A stretch of DNA of 64,000 nucleotides, taken from the NCBI GenBank assembly GCA_030685065.1, contig JAUXQH010000158.1, forward strand, positions 1 through 64,000. The letters are read 5' to 3'. A model generated the notes under the pieces. The model saw nothing but the letters and a program-made list of their open reading frames with translations. It had not been told where the DNA came from and made no database searches. Each line of letters starts with the position of its first letter. The stretch's first letter is position 1. This document shows, piece after piece, positions 33,954 through 41,486 of the stretch. The position numbers were made by a program, and so were the translations under genes. This stretch comes from Pseudomonadota bacterium (lineage in GTDB: Bacteria; Myxococcota_A; UBA796; SXON01).

Positions 33954-34442
33954 ATGCTCGTGCTCGCGCTTTTCACCCTTCTCGCCTGCACCGGCGCCGC
34001 GGATGACACCGCGAGCGACACGGACGACACCGTCGTCCCGACCGGCCCAGGCACGCTCGCGCTGTCCTTCCGAATGGACGCCGACTATGTCGCCACCATG
34101 GCGGAGGACGGACAGTCTCCCATCGGCACGTTCGGCGGGTCGGTGTACGCCGAGGAGGACAGTACGGGGGTCGGCCCGAACGACGGAGCCGTGGCGTTGC
34201 TCGACTTCTCGGTGCCCGGGATCGACCTCACGGTGGACGGCGGCCCCACGACGGTGCTCCTCGTGACCGAGGCGCTGGAACCGCAGATCGTCTGGGTTCT
34301 CGGCTGCCTCGACGTCGATGTTCCTACGGACGGCTGTGGCGACGTGGGCGACCCGATCACGCTCCCGAACGAGAACAAGGTCCAGGTGCTCGCCGGCACC
34401 GAGACGCCCTTCGAAGTCTATATGGGGATGATTCGGCCATGA
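33954..34442 (+). CDS. Small lipoprotein, function unknown
   Basis: This 162-residue predicted lipoprotein (MLVLALFTLLAC, Cys 12) has an acidic Asp/Thr linker (DDTASDTDDTVVPTG) after the Cys, a common myxobacterial pattern. The rest is a beta-rich domain with a Cys pair in VLGCLDVDVPTDGCGD. I do not recognise the family. Its end overlaps the next gene by 4 bases (ATGA), so it is coupled to the copper-monooxygenase-like lipoprotein, and it probably works with it on the cell surface or in the periplasm. Confidence 0.7.
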   Translation: MLVLALFTLLACTGAADDTASDTDDTVVPTGPGTLALSFRMDADYVATMAEDGQSPIGTFGGSVYAEEDSTGVGPNDGAVALLDFSVPGIDLTVDGGPTTVLLVTEALEPQIVWVLGCLDVDVPTDGCGDVGDPITLPNENKVQVLAGTETPFEVYMGMIRP

Positions 34443-35389
34443 TGCTCCTCAATGCTCTCCTCGCCTGCACTGCTGCTCCTGACGACCTGGTCGCGCCCGT
34501 GGACGACTCGGTCGACCTGCGCCTGACCGACGCCGACTACACGCTCCCCTCCGCTGACGCGGAGGTGTGGTGGGGTCCGGACGTAGAGGTCAGGCCCGGC
34601 GCAGACCAGGTTTTCTGCTACTTCGGCACGTACACGGGCCCGGACGTCGGCGTCAAGACGCTCACGACGTGGCAGAATCGCTACGGCCACCACCTGGTGC
34701 TCATGGGCACCACCGCGAGCGAACTCGACTTCCCGGATGGAACGGTCATCGACTGCACGAAGACGGGCACCCTCGACATGACCTCCATCGAGCCGATGGT
34801 CCTTCCGACCGGCGGCTACGTGGGGGGGGCCGCGCTTGCGGGCGTGTCCGCGCTACCGGACGGCATGGCGGTGAAGATGGACCAGGATCAACGGTGGGTG
34901 ATCCAGGCACACTACATCAACACCAGCACCGAGGCCTTCCACGCGAAGGACGTAGCGGTGCTCGAGTACCTGGAACCCGAGCAGGTCGAGACCTGGGCCG
35001 CACCCCTCGCCATGAGTCACGGCTCGTTCTCGATTCCTCCGGGAGAGACGGCCTCGGTCACGATGGACTGCGCGTTCGAGCAGGAGTGGAGCGTGCTCTA
35101 CATGCTCGGACACATGCACGAATGGGGCACGGCGATCAAGCTCGAGCAGATCACTCCCGCGGAGACGACGGTGGTGTTCGACGTGCCGACCTGGGCCCCG
35201 GAGTTCCGGGACGCCCCCCCCACCTTTCACTACGCCGACGGGGAGTACGTGATCCCGGCGGACGCCACGTTCCGCACGACCTGTAGCTGGTTCAACGATA
35301 CGGACGAGCCGATCGAGTTCCCTCACGAGATGTGCGTCTCGGTGGGGATGGTGTACCCGCAGACCACGTCCGTGATCTGCGACTACTGA
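34439..35389 (+). CDS. Copper type II monooxygenase-like lipoprotein
   Basis: This 316-residue lipoprotein (LLNALLAC) has the metal-ligand pattern of the peptidylglycine/dopamine beta-hydroxylase copper core. A His-His pair sits in NRYGHHLVLMG and a third His in IQAHYINTS (CuH-like). His-x-His is in MLGHMHEWG and a Met in CVSVGMVYP (CuM-like). Two disulfide-like Cys pairs also fit. These enzymes use ascorbate and O2 to hydroxylate C-H bonds; bacterial members are poorly known. The order and spacing of the ligands support the family, but the protein could also be a copper-binding non-enzyme. It is co-transcribed with flanking small lipoproteins. Confidence 0.7.
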   Translation: MMLLNALLACTAAPDDLVAPVDDSVDLRLTDADYTLPSADAEVWWGPDVEVRPGADQVFCYFGTYTGPDVGVKTLTTWQNRYGHHLVLMGTTASELDFPDGTVIDCTKTGTLDMTSIEPMVLPTGGYVGGAALAGVSALPDGMAVKMDQDQRWVIQAHYINTSTEAFHAKDVAVLEYLEPEQVETWAAPLAMSHGSFSIPPGETASVTMDCAFEQEWSVLYMLGHMHEWGTAIKLEQITPAETTVVFDVPTWAPEFRDAPPTFHYADGEYVIPADATFRTTCSWFNDTDEPIEFPHEMCVSVGMVYPQTTSVICDY

Positions 35390-35401
35390 AGCGGAGCCGC
35401 C

Positions 35402-35797
35402 CTGACACTCTTCCTCCTCCTCGCCTGCGCCGGTGCCCCCGCCGATGACACCGGCGAGCCCGCCCTCGACCCCACCCTCACGAACGTGCAGCTCGAGATC
35501 TTCACGGCGTCGTGCGCGTTCTCGTCCTGCCACGGCAACAGTGGCGGCGGGGCCGCGGGCCTCGACCTCACCGACGGCGCCGCACACGCCGAGCTCATCG
35601 GCGTCGAGAGCACCGACGCTCCGGGTGAGATCCTCGTCGTCGCGGGAGACTCCGCCAGCAGCTACCTCGTGAAGAAGTGCGCTGCGACCGCCGGAATCGT
35701 CGGCGAGCCGATGCCGGACGGCGCGGCGACCGGCCTCGACGCCGAGCGCCTCGCGCTCCTGAAGGCCTGGATCGACGCGGGCGCGTTGGACGATTGA
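35402..35797 (+). CDS. Small lipoprotein with a C-x4-CH cytochrome-like motif, probable CTG start
   Basis: The frame after the previous stop (35387-35389) reads, from CTG 35402, LTLFLLLACAGAPADDTGEPALDPTL. This is an obvious lipoprotein signal with Cys about residue 9, so the gene must start here, yet no ATG, GTG or TTG is available in frame. A GGAG at 35393-35396 sits 5 bases before the CTG. The mature protein (131 residues in all) has IFTASCAFSSCHGNSGG, a C-x4-CH heme-like site, then SYLVKKC and a Met at EPMPDG. It ends in ALLKAWIDAGALDD. This matches small c-type cytochrome-like domains common in myxobacterial and planctomycete lipoproteins, where the C-x4-CH spacing recurs. Electron transfer to the copper protein is a guess. 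Confidence 0.7.
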   Translation: MTLFLLLACAGAPADDTGEPALDPTLTNVQLEIFTASCAFSSCHGNSGGGAAGLDLTDGAAHAELIGVESTDAPGEILVVAGDSASSYLVKKCAATAGIVGEPMPDGAATGLDAERLALLKAWIDAGALDD

Positions 35798-35798
35798 C

Positions 35799-35818
35799 CG
35801 GTAGCAACTTCGCTACCG
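35799..35818. terminator. Hairpin over the rnhA stop codon
   Basis: CGGTAGC (35799-35805) and GCTACCG (35812-35818) pair around AACTTC. The second arm includes the rnhA stop (35813-35815), and the stem begins 2 bases after the stop of the plus-strand lipoprotein gene. It probably serves both strands. Confidence 0.5.
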
Positions 35819-36628
35819 CCGGCGCTTGCTCTCTTCGACGCCCATCCGGGCGAGGGCGTCCGCGCGCTCGTTCTCGGGGATGCCGACGTGCCCCGCCACC
35901 CACTCGATCTTCAGCTTCTTCCAGGGCTTGAGGGCGGCCTTGAGCGAAGCGATGAGCTCGACGTTCGCCTTGGCCTTCCAGCCCTTCGTGAGGACCCCGA
36001 GGGAGTACTGGGAGTCGGTGAAGAGCGAGACGGGCGTGGCGAAGTCGACCTCGTTCTCCTTCAACAGCTCGAGTGCGAGCGCGATGGCGGTGAGCTCGCC
36101 GATGTTGTTGGTGCCGGCGCCGAGCGCGCGGTAGCGCTCGAAGACGCGCCCGTCCGGGAGGCGCACCACCGCGCCGCTCCCGGCGGGGCCGGGGTTTCCG
36201 GTACAGGCGCCGTCGGTGAACGCGAGCACCGTGCCGCTCTGCAACGCGCCGATGCGGGAGTTCGCGTCTGTCGCCGCGGCAGCGGACTGCGCCGCCGTGC
36301 GGGTTCCTGCCTTGCCGAAGCCGCTCCCCCGCCCGTTCGCCCGCGCGGGAGCACCCGGCGCTCCCGACGAGCCCGACCGCGTCGGGGCGCCCGACGAGGG
36401 AGCCGCCGCCACGCTCGGCTCCCGCGGGGCCGCCGGCGTCCCCGCGTCCATCGCGCGCGGCGCGCCGCCGAGGTCCTTCACGGCGCTCGCCGCCGCCCGG
36501 TACACCTTCGCGCCCGCGGCCTCGCTGTACCGGATGCCGCGCCGGCCGTCGTCCGCCACCGGCCGGCCGGCGTCATCCACCTCGGCCCACACCTTCGTGC
36601 CCTTGAAATCCGCCTCGATCCAATTCAT
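35813..36628 (-). CDS. rnhA: Ribonuclease HI with a long N-terminal extension
   Basis: This 271-residue protein has its catalytic RNase HI domain in the last 145 residues. The DEDD residues are in LAFTDGACTGNPGPAGSG, NNIGELTAIALAL, LFTDSQYSLGVL and VAGHVGIPENERADALA, all intact. The first 55 residues (MNWIEADFKGTKVWAEVDDAGRPV.. then IRYSEAAGAKVYRA) form a small basic/acidic domain unlike the usual hybrid-binding domain. An Ala/Pro/Gly/Ser-rich linker joins them. RNase HI removes R-loops and primers. The gene overlaps the GT/radical-SAM fusion upstream by 4 bases (ATGA), an unexpected partner. Confidence 0.9.
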   Translation of the reverse strand: MNWIEADFKGTKVWAEVDDAGRPVADDGRRGIRYSEAAGAKVYRAAASAVKDLGGAPRAMDAGTPAAPREPSVAAAPSSGAPTRSGSSGAPGAPARANGRGSGFGKAGTRTAAQSAAAATDANSRIGALQSGTVLAFTDGACTGNPGPAGSGAVVRLPDGRVFERYRALGAGTNNIGELTAIALALELLKENEVDFATPVSLFTDSQYSLGVLTKGWKAKANVELIASLKAALKPWKKLKIEWVAGHVGIPENERADALARMGVEESKRRR

Positions 36629-38793
36629 CTACGTTCTACCCGATGCGTCCGACCCGTCGACGCCACGAATTCGTACAAGCTGTGGTTGTAGCACCCCGCC
36701 GTACACCCCTGGGTGTAGAGCCCCTCGCGGTGCGCCTGGACCTCAGGCGAATACCACAGCTCCGTGAGCGGGCGCTCGAACACGTTCCCCACCTGCAGGC
36801 CGTCCCCCCCCCACACACAGCAGGGGAGGAGGGCGCCCGTATAGGTGACACCGAACTGATCGACGAGCCCGAGGCAGCGCATCGGGACCTGCTCACCGGC
36901 GTGGTAGCGCAGCGCCTCGCCATAGTAGTGGGCGCGCGCGGCGACGCCGGCGTCGTGCCGGGCGAGATGCGCCACGGCGTGCTTCCAGGCGGCGCGATCC
37001 TCGTCGGACGTGAGGTACAGGTCCGGCGCGTCGTTCACCGGCCAGAAGTCGAAGCCCGCGCCGACGCGCTTCACTTCTTCCCAGACGGGCACCAGCTCCC
37101 GAACATTGGTGCGGGTCACGACGAAGTAGACGTTGACGCCCAACTTCCCCTCGTTCCGCACCCGGAGGAGCGCGCGCCAGGTCCGCCCGTGCGCCCCGAC
37201 CTGCCCACGAAGCGCGTCGTGGGTGGCCGGAAGCCCGTCGATCGAGAGCGAGAGGCTGTCGACCCCCGCGGCCACCAGCGCATCGTGGTGACGCTCGACG
37301 AGCGTGCCGTTCGTCGTGACGTTCACGCCCATGCCGCGGTCCTTCGCGGCCCGCGCGATCTCGAACAGCCCCGGGTGGAGGAGCGGCTCGCCGCCCGTGA
37401 GCACCACCGTTCGCGTGCCGATGGCGCGGGCCTCGTCGAGGAGGCGGATCGCCTTGTCGACGGGGATGTCCTCCTTCCCCTCCCACAGATCGCAGAAGGA
37501 GCAACGCAGGTTGCAGCCCCGGTTGACCAGGAGGAGCATCGTGAGCGGCTTGCTGGGCTCCCGGAGGGGGAGGTGTGCCTCGATGGAGGGCCGCGGCGCG
37601 AAGTCGACGCGCCCACCCTGGTGCACCTGCCGGTAGCTGGCGGTCACCGCGCCCCAATCGCGCGCGCGCGCATAGGACCGCGCGGCCCGGCCGAGGCGAC
37701 GGCGGCGCTCCGGATCGTTCAGGAGCGAGACCACCGCGTCCGCGAACTCGCTCCGCTCCGCGAGGACGAGGTGCTCATCCCCCACCACCTCGAGGCCCTC
37801 CGCTCCGACCGCGGTCGACACCACGGCCTTCCCGGCGGCGAAATATTCGAGCAACTTCATCCGGGTGCCACCCCCGGCGAAGATCGGACAGACGCAGAGG
37901 TCCGCGGCCTCGATGTGGGCGGGGAGGTCGTCGATGGGGCCGGTGAAGCGGACCTGCTCCGACTCGAGCGCGCGCGGCGGCGACATGCCGGCCATCAGGA
38001 GCACGGCTCCGGCGGGCAGGCGCGGGGTGAGCTCCTCGGCGAGAAAGCGCACGGCATCCGCGTTCGGGCCGTAGTGCAACGTGCCGTGGAAGAAGACCAC
38101 GGGCCCTCCACCGAGCCCGTAGCGCACGCGCAAATCGACGGGGCGGCCCCCATAGGCGTCAATGTCCACCCCGTGCGGGACGACGGATACGCGCCCCTCG
38201 GGGACGCCCGCCGCCTCGATGCGCGCCCGATCGGCGTCGGAGACCGCGACCACGCCGTCCATCGCGCGGAGCAGCGCGACCTCGACGGCGCGAATCCGAG
38301 CGAGCACCCCTGCCGAGAGGCCGGCCATCTGCCGCAGCCGATCGAACTCGACGTTGTGCATCACGGCGACGGCGCGCCCGCCCAGCGTCCTTGCCGCGAG
38401 CCACGCGGGGGCGGCGTAGCCGGGGAACTCCGCCTGGTAGACATCGATCCGCTCGCGGACCCCCACGTAGAGGGTGCGCGCCCACCAGGCCGGATCGAAG
38501 ATCGGCCGGTAGAGGAAGTGCTCCTCCGCGGGGTAGCCAATCCGCGCACACCACCGCTCCGCGCGCGCGCCGTTGCGGAGCAGCGGGGCTTCCTCGAACG
38601 CGCGGAACGTCGGACCGAACGGCACGCGCCGCCATCCCGTGCGCTCCACGGACCAGTAGGCGTCACGGTCGTCCGTGAGGACGAACACGGTGTCACCCGC
38701 CGCGGCGAGCGCCTCGGCCGTCCGGACGATCTTGACGGCCGCCCCGTGCCACGTCGGGAACAGGTCGCCGCGAGTCAGGAGGGCGATGCGCAC
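36625..38793 (-). CDS. Glycosyltransferase (GT4) fused to a radical SAM/SPASM domain
   Basis: This 722-residue protein has residues 1 to about 390 as a GT-B glycosyltransferase: RIALLTRGDLFPTWHGAAVKIVRTAEAL at the N-terminus, VVPHGVDIDAYGG, VVFFHGTLHYGPN and the donor-site CPIFAGGGTRMKLLEYFAAGKAVVST. Residues about 415-700 are a radical SAM domain with NRGCNLRCSFC (CxxxCxxC) and LTGGEPLLHPG. A SPASM-like Cys set follows (RCLGLVDQFG, LLPCCVWGG, QGCTAGC). Radical SAM enzymes split S-adenosylmethionine and modify peptides or sugars. Fusion of a GT4 with a radical SAM/SPASM is uncommon. GTG 38793 gives the natural start and lies 6 bases after TACACT; another GTG is at 38826. Confidence 0.87.
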   Translation of the reverse strand: MRIALLTRGDLFPTWHGAAVKIVRTAEALAAAGDTVFVLTDDRDAYWSVERTGWRRVPFGPTFRAFEEAPLLRNGARAERWCARIGYPAEEHFLYRPIFDPAWWARTLYVGVRERIDVYQAEFPGYAAPAWLAARTLGGRAVAVMHNVEFDRLRQMAGLSAGVLARIRAVEVALLRAMDGVVAVSDADRARIEAAGVPEGRVSVVPHGVDIDAYGGRPVDLRVRYGLGGGPVVFFHGTLHYGPNADAVRFLAEELTPRLPAGAVLLMAGMSPPRALESEQVRFTGPIDDLPAHIEAADLCVCPIFAGGGTRMKLLEYFAAGKAVVSTAVGAEGLEVVGDEHLVLAERSEFADAVVSLLNDPERRRRLGRAARSYARARDWGAVTASYRQVHQGGRVDFAPRPSIEAHLPLREPSKPLTMLLLVNRGCNLRCSFCDLWEGKEDIPVDKAIRLLDEARAIGTRTVVLTGGEPLLHPGLFEIARAAKDRGMGVNVTTNGTLVERHHDALVAAGVDSLSLSIDGLPATHDALRGQVGAHGRTWRALLRVRNEGKLGVNVYFVVTRTNVRELVPVWEEVKRVGAGFDFWPVNDAPDLYLTSDEDRAAWKHAVAHLARHDAGVAARAHYYGEALRYHAGEQVPMRCLGLVDQFGVTYTGALLPCCVWGGDGLQVGNVFERPLTELWYSPEVQAHREGLYTQGCTAGCYNHSLYEFVASTGRTHRVERR

Positions 38794-38799
38794 GCGCGG

Positions 38800-38805
38800 A
38801 GTGTA
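38800..38805 (-). promoter_or_regulatory. -10 element for leaderless GT/radical-SAM transcript
   Basis: TACACT on the minus strand (38805-38800) ends 6 bases before GTG 38793, without a Shine-Dalgarno sequence. It supports GTG 38793 over the upstream GTG. Confidence 0.45.
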
Positions 38806-38836
38806 CCCCGGCCACGGGGGCGACACCGCCAGCCGC

Positions 38837-38842
38837 TATACT
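38837..38842 (+). promoter_or_regulatory. -10 element for leaderless receiver/PilZ transcript
   Basis: TATACT (38837-38842), a near-perfect -10 box, ends 7 bases before GTG 38850. There is no Shine-Dalgarno between them. It lies opposite the -10 of the divergent fusion gene. Confidence 0.5.
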
Positions 38843-38849
38843 CGACGGC

Positions 38850-39668
38850 GTGCAAGCCACGACCCCACGCTTCGTCGTCCTCGGCGGCCCCGTGCCCGAG
38901 CCGCTCCGCTCCGAGCTGCTGGGCGTGGTGGAGCTCTTCGAGGGCGGTGACCTGGTCGATCCGAGCACGGACGGGGTGCTCGTTCACGCCCACGCCGACC
39001 TGTTCCCCGCCCTCCGACGGTTTCGGGACGGGGGGGGCCGGCTACCGATCTTCGGGCTCTCGCAGCGTCCCGTGGAGATCGGGGAGCGCCTCCGTTGGAT
39101 CCGGGAGGGAGCCGACGACCTGTTGGAGATCGGCACGGCGGCGGCCACGCTCCTCCGCAAGCTGCGCACCGAGGCCTGGCAGGCCGCCACGCCCGCGCCC
39201 CGCGGCGAGCGCGTGCCCGCTGGCGCTCGGGTGGACCGCTGGCTCATGGCCGCCGGCCGCTACCTCTCCGCGCGCGAGGACCTGGTGGAGACCCTCGGAG
39301 CCGGCGGCCGAAACCGCTACCTGGACTGTGTGTTCCTCCGGGATCAGCTCCTGCGCGCGGCCGAGTCCGAGGCCCCCACCGACATGTTCGGACAGCGTCG
39401 CGGCAGCGAGCGGGAGTCTCTCGGCTGGCCCGTCTGGGTGCTCGCGCCCCTGGCGGTGGGCGGCGAGCTCCTGAACATCGGCGCTGACGGCGCGTGCCTC
39501 GCGCTCCCGACGGCGCCCGGGCCAGGAGAGCGCCTCCAGGTGCGCATCGAGGGCGCGACCGTCGCGGCGATGGTGGAGCTCGAGGTCCGCTGGCGCCGTC
39601 GTGTTTCGCGGGAACGGTGGCAAATCGGCGCGTTCGGGATCGCCTGCGCGGTGGCGCGGGGCGCGTGA
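38850..39668 (+). CDS. Receiver-like/PilZ-like protein
   Basis: This 272-residue protein starts at GTG 38850. The first 110 residues (RFVVLGGP..VELFEGGDLVDPSTDGVLVHAH..LPIFGLSQRP..GADDLLEIG..LLRKLRT) look like a receiver domain in which the phospho-acceptor Asp region is not conserved, so it is probably a pseudo-receiver. The last 95 residues (LLNIGADGACLALPTAPGPGERLQVRI..VELEVRWRRRVSRERWQIGAFGIA) follow the PilZ layout, but the RxxxR/DxSxxG c-di-GMP motif is degenerate (NIGADG). PilZ proteins bind c-di-GMP or, when degenerate, act as protein adaptors. The middle is helical and unassigned. It overlaps the next gene by 4 bases (GTGA), suggesting a working pair. Confidence 0.65.
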   Translation: MQATTPRFVVLGGPVPEPLRSELLGVVELFEGGDLVDPSTDGVLVHAHADLFPALRRFRDGGGRLPIFGLSQRPVEIGERLRWIREGADDLLEIGTAAATLLRKLRTEAWQAATPAPRGERVPAGARVDRWLMAAGRYLSAREDLVETLGAGGRNRYLDCVFLRDQLLRAAESEAPTDMFGQRRGSERESLGWPVWVLAPLAVGGELLNIGADGACLALPTAPGPGERLQVRIEGATVAAMVELEVRWRRRVSRERWQIGAFGIACAVARGA

Positions 39669-40684
39669 CGCGACCGTCCCCCCCGAGCGCCCTGCCGCCC
39701 CTCCTCGGCACGCTGCGCCGCCGCCGCCGCGTCGCGGAGGACGCGACGACCACCACGTGGGAGGCGTGGGACACGGTCACCGGCGAGCGCGTCCTCCTCC
39801 GGGTAGCGCGCGGCGACGAAGCACTCGACGACGCCTTCACGCGCGTTTCCTCGCTCCCGCTCGGAGTCGCCCTCTCCCCGCGACAGGACGGCGCCGCGGG
39901 ACGAGCGCATCTCCGAACCGGCGCGGTGGCCTGCTCGCTGGCCGATCTGCTCCCCATCGATCGCCCCCCCGGCCCCGTGTGGACCGCGCGGCTCGCCCTC
40001 GGGATCTACAACGCGCTCTCCGTCATCCACGCCACGGGCCACGCGCACGGCTGGGTGGGGCCGAACAGCGTCGTGACCACGCCGCGCGGCTGGACGCTCG
40101 CATGGCTCGGCCCGGTGCACGGGGCGACCGCGGCCGACGACCTCCGTGCGGTGGGCGCGCTCGTCGCCGCGCTCGATCCGCTCGGTCCCATCGGCGACCT
40201 CGCGAGCGGCTTCGTCGAGGTGCCGCCTCCGTCCGCGGCCGACGCGACGCGCCTGCTGCTGCACGCGTGCGCGAGCACGCTCGCGAGCGAGCACCACTCG
40301 CTGGTCCGACGCGCGCGCGCGTTGGGCGCCGCCTCTGGACGCGCCCGCCTCCGGCGCCTCGCGGGGCGGCTCGACGCGCTCGTCCCGCCGCCCCTCGCGC
40401 ACGGTCGCGTCACCGTCGACGAGGAGGGCGTGGCGCTCCTCGTCGAGAGCGACGGCGCCTTGGTGCGTGGCGCGAGGGAGCTCCTCGCCGTCGGATCGCC
40501 GGGCGCGCGCTTCGGGGTGTGGGGCCCCGACGGGCTCGACCCCGTGGCGGCGCGCGTGCTGCTTCGTGCGTGGGCCCGTCACGACGCACCGGCGCCGGAG
40601 CCCGAGCTCGCCGCGCTCATGCGGTGGCTCGCCGCGGCGTCGCGACTCCGGATCGATCGGATGGTCCTCGCGACGCAACCGTAG
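39665..40684 (+). CDS. Pseudokinase-like protein
   Basis: This 339-residue protein starts at GTG 39665. It reads like a degraded protein-kinase fold: a Gly-poor N-lobe with LLGTLRRRRRVAEDATTTTWEAWDTVTGERVLLRVARGDEALDDAF (a strand with a VLLRV in place of the VAIK), then LALGIYNALSVIHATGHAHGWVGPNSVVTTPRGWTLAWLGP. This last stretch resembles the HRDLxPxN loop and DFG strand of a kinase without the catalytic Asp and Lys. The C-terminal half is helical, possibly TPR-like. Activity as a kinase is unlikely. It is coupled to the receiver/PilZ-like gene and may be a scaffold. No alternative family is obvious, and confidence in the kinase relation is moderate. Confidence 0.5.
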   Translation: MTRPSPPSALPPLLGTLRRRRRVAEDATTTTWEAWDTVTGERVLLRVARGDEALDDAFTRVSSLPLGVALSPRQDGAAGRAHLRTGAVACSLADLLPIDRPPGPVWTARLALGIYNALSVIHATGHAHGWVGPNSVVTTPRGWTLAWLGPVHGATAADDLRAVGALVAALDPLGPIGDLASGFVEVPPPSAADATRLLLHACASTLASEHHSLVRRARALGAASGRARLRRLAGRLDALVPPPLAHGRVTVDEEGVALLVESDGALVRGARELLAVGSPGARFGVWGPDGLDPVAARVLLRAWARHDAPAPEPELAALMRWLAAASRLRIDRMVLATQP

Positions 40685-40718
40685 CGGCCGTTGTCCGGCC
40701 CCGCGGGCGAGCCCGCTA
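40682..40718. terminator. Hairpin spanning both convergent stop codons
   Basis: The plus-strand gene ends TAG (40682-40684) and the minus-strand gene ends at 40716-40718. Between them GCGGG (40703-40707) pairs with CCCGC (40712-40716). A larger stem joins GTAGCGG-like and CCCGCTAC-like ends that include both stop codons. It probably ends transcription from both sides. Confidence 0.5.
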
Positions 40719-41453
40719 CCAGGCCACCGCGAGCAGGTACGAGCGGCCGCAGTCCGCCCCGGAGATCGACTCCACGACCAGCTCGTAGGTGCCCCCGTCG
40801 TCCTGGAGCACCACGTCCGAGAGCGTCATGGAGAGCGAGCCGCTCCCGAAGACCTGGTCGACCTCCTCCGCCGGGAGATCGCCCTCGGACGAGAGGCGGT
40901 TGAGCGTGAAGCGCCACGTCGCGTCGTCGGGGATGCCGGAGAGGGTCATCGAGACCGTGAACAGGCTCCAGCTGCTGTCCGAGAACGAGAAGGAGTACCG
41001 ATCGACGTCGACCTCTCCGGAGATCGTCGCGACCGCGGAGAGCTCCGGATCGTCGTCGAGGCTGCCGACCGTGACCGCGCTGGTGTCGTTCGGCTCGTAC
41101 CCGTCCGGATCGGCGTCCTCGTCGATGTCGTCGTCACAGTCGTCGTCGATCGCGTTGCACACGTCGACCGCGTCGGGGTGGACGGTGAGATCCGCGTCGT
41201 CACAGTCACCCTGGGCTTCCGACCATCCGTCCCCGTCGTCGTCGACCCTCAGCGGATCGGGCGGCCCGGTGTCCTCGGTGTCGGTGTCCCCAGTGTCGGT
41301 ATCCCCCGTGTGGGTCTCGCCCGAGTCGCGACCGGAGGTGTCGCCGTCGATGTCCGCGGTGTCGTCCGCGCCACCGTCGAGGGCGGTGTCCTCCCCCACG
41401 ACCTTCGAGGCCGCGGAAAAATCACACGCGAGGGCGAGGAGGAGTGAGAGCAT
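40716..41453 (-). CDS. Lipoprotein with MopE-like Asp/Cys motif and acidic repeats
   Basis: This is a 245-residue lipoprotein (MLSLLLALAC). Next to the Cys is a long Asp/Thr/Gly linker with TGDTDTGDTDTEDTG repeats. Then comes DDDGDGWSEAQGDCDDADLTVHPDAVDVCNAIDDDCDDDIDED, a MopE-like or thrombospondin-type Ca/Cu-binding motif. The last 120 residues form a pre-peptidase-like beta domain (SLDDDPELSAVATISGEVDVDRYSFSFSDSSW). These modules are typical of myxobacterial surface lipoproteins; no enzyme is expected. ATG 41453 is 7 bases after TACTGT with no Shine-Dalgarno. Confidence 0.75.
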   Translation of the reverse strand: MLSLLLALACDFSAASKVVGEDTALDGGADDTADIDGDTSGRDSGETHTGDTDTGDTDTEDTGPPDPLRVDDDGDGWSEAQGDCDDADLTVHPDAVDVCNAIDDDCDDDIDEDADPDGYEPNDTSAVTVGSLDDDPELSAVATISGEVDVDRYSFSFSDSSWSLFTVSMTLSGIPDDATWRFTLNRLSSEGDLPAEEVDQVFGSGSLSMTLSDVVLQDDGGTYELVVESISGADCGRSYLLAVAW

Positions 41454-41460
41454 CCTCGGC

Positions 41461-41479
41461 ACAGTAGCCCGAGTAGACT
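41461..41479. promoter_or_regulatory. Divergent -10 elements of two leaderless-type genes
   Basis: TACTGT on the minus strand (41466-41461) ends 7 bases before ATG 41453. TAGACT on the plus strand (41474-41479) ends 7 bases before ATG 41487. The two start codons are only 33 bases apart, so promoters and starts share a minimal space. Confidence 0.45.
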
Positions 41480-41486
41480 CCCGCGC

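Noticed and set aside
35387-35404. TGA readthrough from the copper-monooxygenase-like gene into the next frame
   Set aside because: A lipoprotein signal begins right after the stop, so a separate start is more likely; no readthrough context is evident.
38794-38826. GTG 38826 as start of the GT/radical-SAM fusion
   Set aside because: It would place the -10 TACACT inside the gene and add residues not typical of GT4; GTG 38793 fits both.
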